The notes beneath the pieces are model-generated. The model searched no databases and had not been told where the DNA came from. It saw nothing but the letters and a program-made list of their open reading frames with translations. Shown here in pieces: positions 62,906 to 64,000 of a DNA stretch of 64,000 nt. The translations under genes were made by a program, and so were the position numbers. Every line of letters starts with the position of its first letter. Position 1 is the stretch's first letter. The stretch comes from Paroedura picta (lineage: Eukaryota; Chordata; Lepidosauria; Squamata; Gekkonidae): assembly GCF_049243985.1 (NCBI RefSeq), contig NC_135371.1, positions 4,117,501 through 4,181,500 of the forward strand. Direction: 5' to 3'.

Positions 62906-63020
62906 ATGTGGGGACCATCCCTGGAGATGGAAGGGAATTTCTCTGAGGCAGGAGGAGCTCCTTCAGAGGACTGGCAGAGGACGCCGGCTCAGGAGGGTGC
63001 CCAAGAGGCCCTCTCCCCTG
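62906..63020 (+). CDS. Gene H linker exon, possible first coding exon
   Basis: 115 nt between CTCTTTCAG and CCTG|GTAAGG, same peptide as in D and E ([10 protein letters not shown] and onward). Confidence 0.75.
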
Positions 63021-63878
63021 GTAAGGGTGACTGCTGCCCAGATGGGGGTTGGGCACATGGTGAAATTGAGCACAGGGTGGTAGTTCAGGTCAGAGAATAA
63101 AAGGAGATAATTCCGGAGGAGATACAAAGGACACTTGTGGCACTCATTGCTAGCAGATGTCCTGATGGCCACTCAGTATAGAAATGGGTTAGACAGATTC
63201 AGGGAGGGCAACTCCATTCTTATTCACATTCATGGAAATGTCATTTATATCTCTCCTATATATATATAACATCTTCTATACCTTCAAGGGACTCGTGGCA
63301 GTTCCTAATACACACACACAAAAAGAGCCCAATTAGAACAGAGCTATCTGCCATGGTGAATAAATGGAAACTCCACATTCTGGAGCAGTGTACCTGTGAA
63401 GACCAGTAGCTGCATAACATCATTTCCACACATTCCCCTTAACTGCCAGGACCTTGGAAATGGCCTTTAACATTGAGGGGGGGAGCTAGTGGGAGAAAGG
63501 GGTTTCTGTGCCTTCGATCGGATCCAGCTGGGATGCTGTCCTCTTTCTAGCTCTGGAGTCCACAGGGCACCTTCAGACTGTCTTCTCTCCCTTGCAGGCA
63601 GTGGAGAGATGCTGCTGAACCATCATCCTTGCAGAGGGGAAGAAACGGCTGCTGCACTTGCAGTCCAGGTAGGAGAGAGGAGCAGGGGACAGCCTGGGGG
63701 CTCAGAGCTCTTGGCACGATCTCTGAGGAGGGAACCTCCCTTTTCTTTCAGTCTCCCGTTTCCTTTGAGGAGGTGGTGGTGGATTTCTCGGAGGCGGAGT
63801 GGGCCCTGCTGGATCCAGGCCAAAGAGCTCTGTACAGGGAAGTCATGCTGGAGAACTGGGGGAGCGTGGTATTTCTCG
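62906..63878 (+). CDS. Gene H (partial): KRAB gene without a SCAN exon
   Basis: Exons seen: 62906-63020 (linker), 63598-63668 (71 nt) and 63752-63878 (KRAB-A, MLE intact). The finger exon, if any, lies past the window. The SCAN exon is missing: an L2-type LINE piece (about 62455-62640) runs into GAGCAGTTGAGGGGGTTTCC. There GAGCAG equals the last six bases of the SCAN exon and its donor GT reads TT. The linker exon opens with ATG directly after its acceptor, so a SCAN-less KRAB protein starting [10 protein letters not shown] could be made from exon 1 spliced to 62906. Whether H is expressed is unknown. Confidence 0.7.
63598..63668 (+). CDS. Gene H 71 nt linker exon
   Basis: Between CCCTTGCAG and [30 protein letters not shown] and onward. 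Confidence 0.75.
63752..63878 (+). CDS. Gene H KRAB-A exon
   Basis: 127 nt between TTTTCTTTCAG and [29 protein letters not shown] to [12 protein letters not shown]. Confidence 0.88.
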
Positions 63879-64000
63879 GTAAGTATGCTTTGCTCCTTTT
63901 TCATATGAGAATGAAACTAGTACACAGTGATATTTTGTTTTGAGGCCCACCAGGTATATCCAGCCCAGCTGGGCAGCTCAGGTATGCCATGACAGCAGAA

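Overview
The window looks like a squamate reptile (lizard) chromosome segment. The pointers are BovB and L2/CR1-type LINE pieces, SINEs with a BovB-like tail (Sauria type), a tRNA-headed SINE with an L2-like tail, many copies of a palindromic hAT-type MITE, and amniote-style genes joining SCAN, KRAB and C2H2 zinc fingers. Species and gene names cannot be fixed from sequence alone, so no gene symbols are given.

The host content is a tandem cluster of SCAN-KRAB-C2H2 zinc finger genes, here called A to H. Gene A (minus, exons between 1754 and about 8950) and gene B (plus, about 9300 to 16209) lie head to head across a shared GC-rich promoter at about 8.9-9.4 kb. From 16.2 to 24.5 kb there are LINE relics, a decayed plus-strand gene C (20.6-21.95 kb), and a ghost of an inverted gene that keeps only intron-1 sequence (21.96-22.16 kb). 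Genes D (to 31766), E (to 40713), F (to 49649), G (to 58139) and the start of H (cut by the window end) follow in direct orientation.

All genes share one plan: a non-coding first exon ending CGCAA|GTAA, a SCAN exon, a 94-115 nt linker exon, a 71 nt exon, a 127 nt KRAB-A exon and one long zinc finger exon. Splice phases agree (0, 1, 0, 1), and the summed coding lengths of A, B, D, E, F and G are all multiples of three (628, 692, 695, 1054, 1054 and 1110 aa predicted). Family knowledge suggests nuclear proteins that dimerise by SCAN, recruit TRIM28-type silencing by KRAB and bind DNA with the finger array, often against transposons. That role is inferred, not shown.

E and F lie in an 8936 bp tandem repeat with no difference found at any place compared. 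Its crossover can be placed between 42572 and 42639. Other points of note are a hAT MITE carrying a piece of SCAN exon inside gene A's intron, a 40 bp promoter minisatellite present 1, 7, 7, 3 and 4 times in D to H, a zinc finger exon in E-G that has taken over the splice acceptor of an older exon, loss of the SCAN exon in H, and a hAT-type transposon that supplies the 3' UTR and poly(A) signal of D to G.
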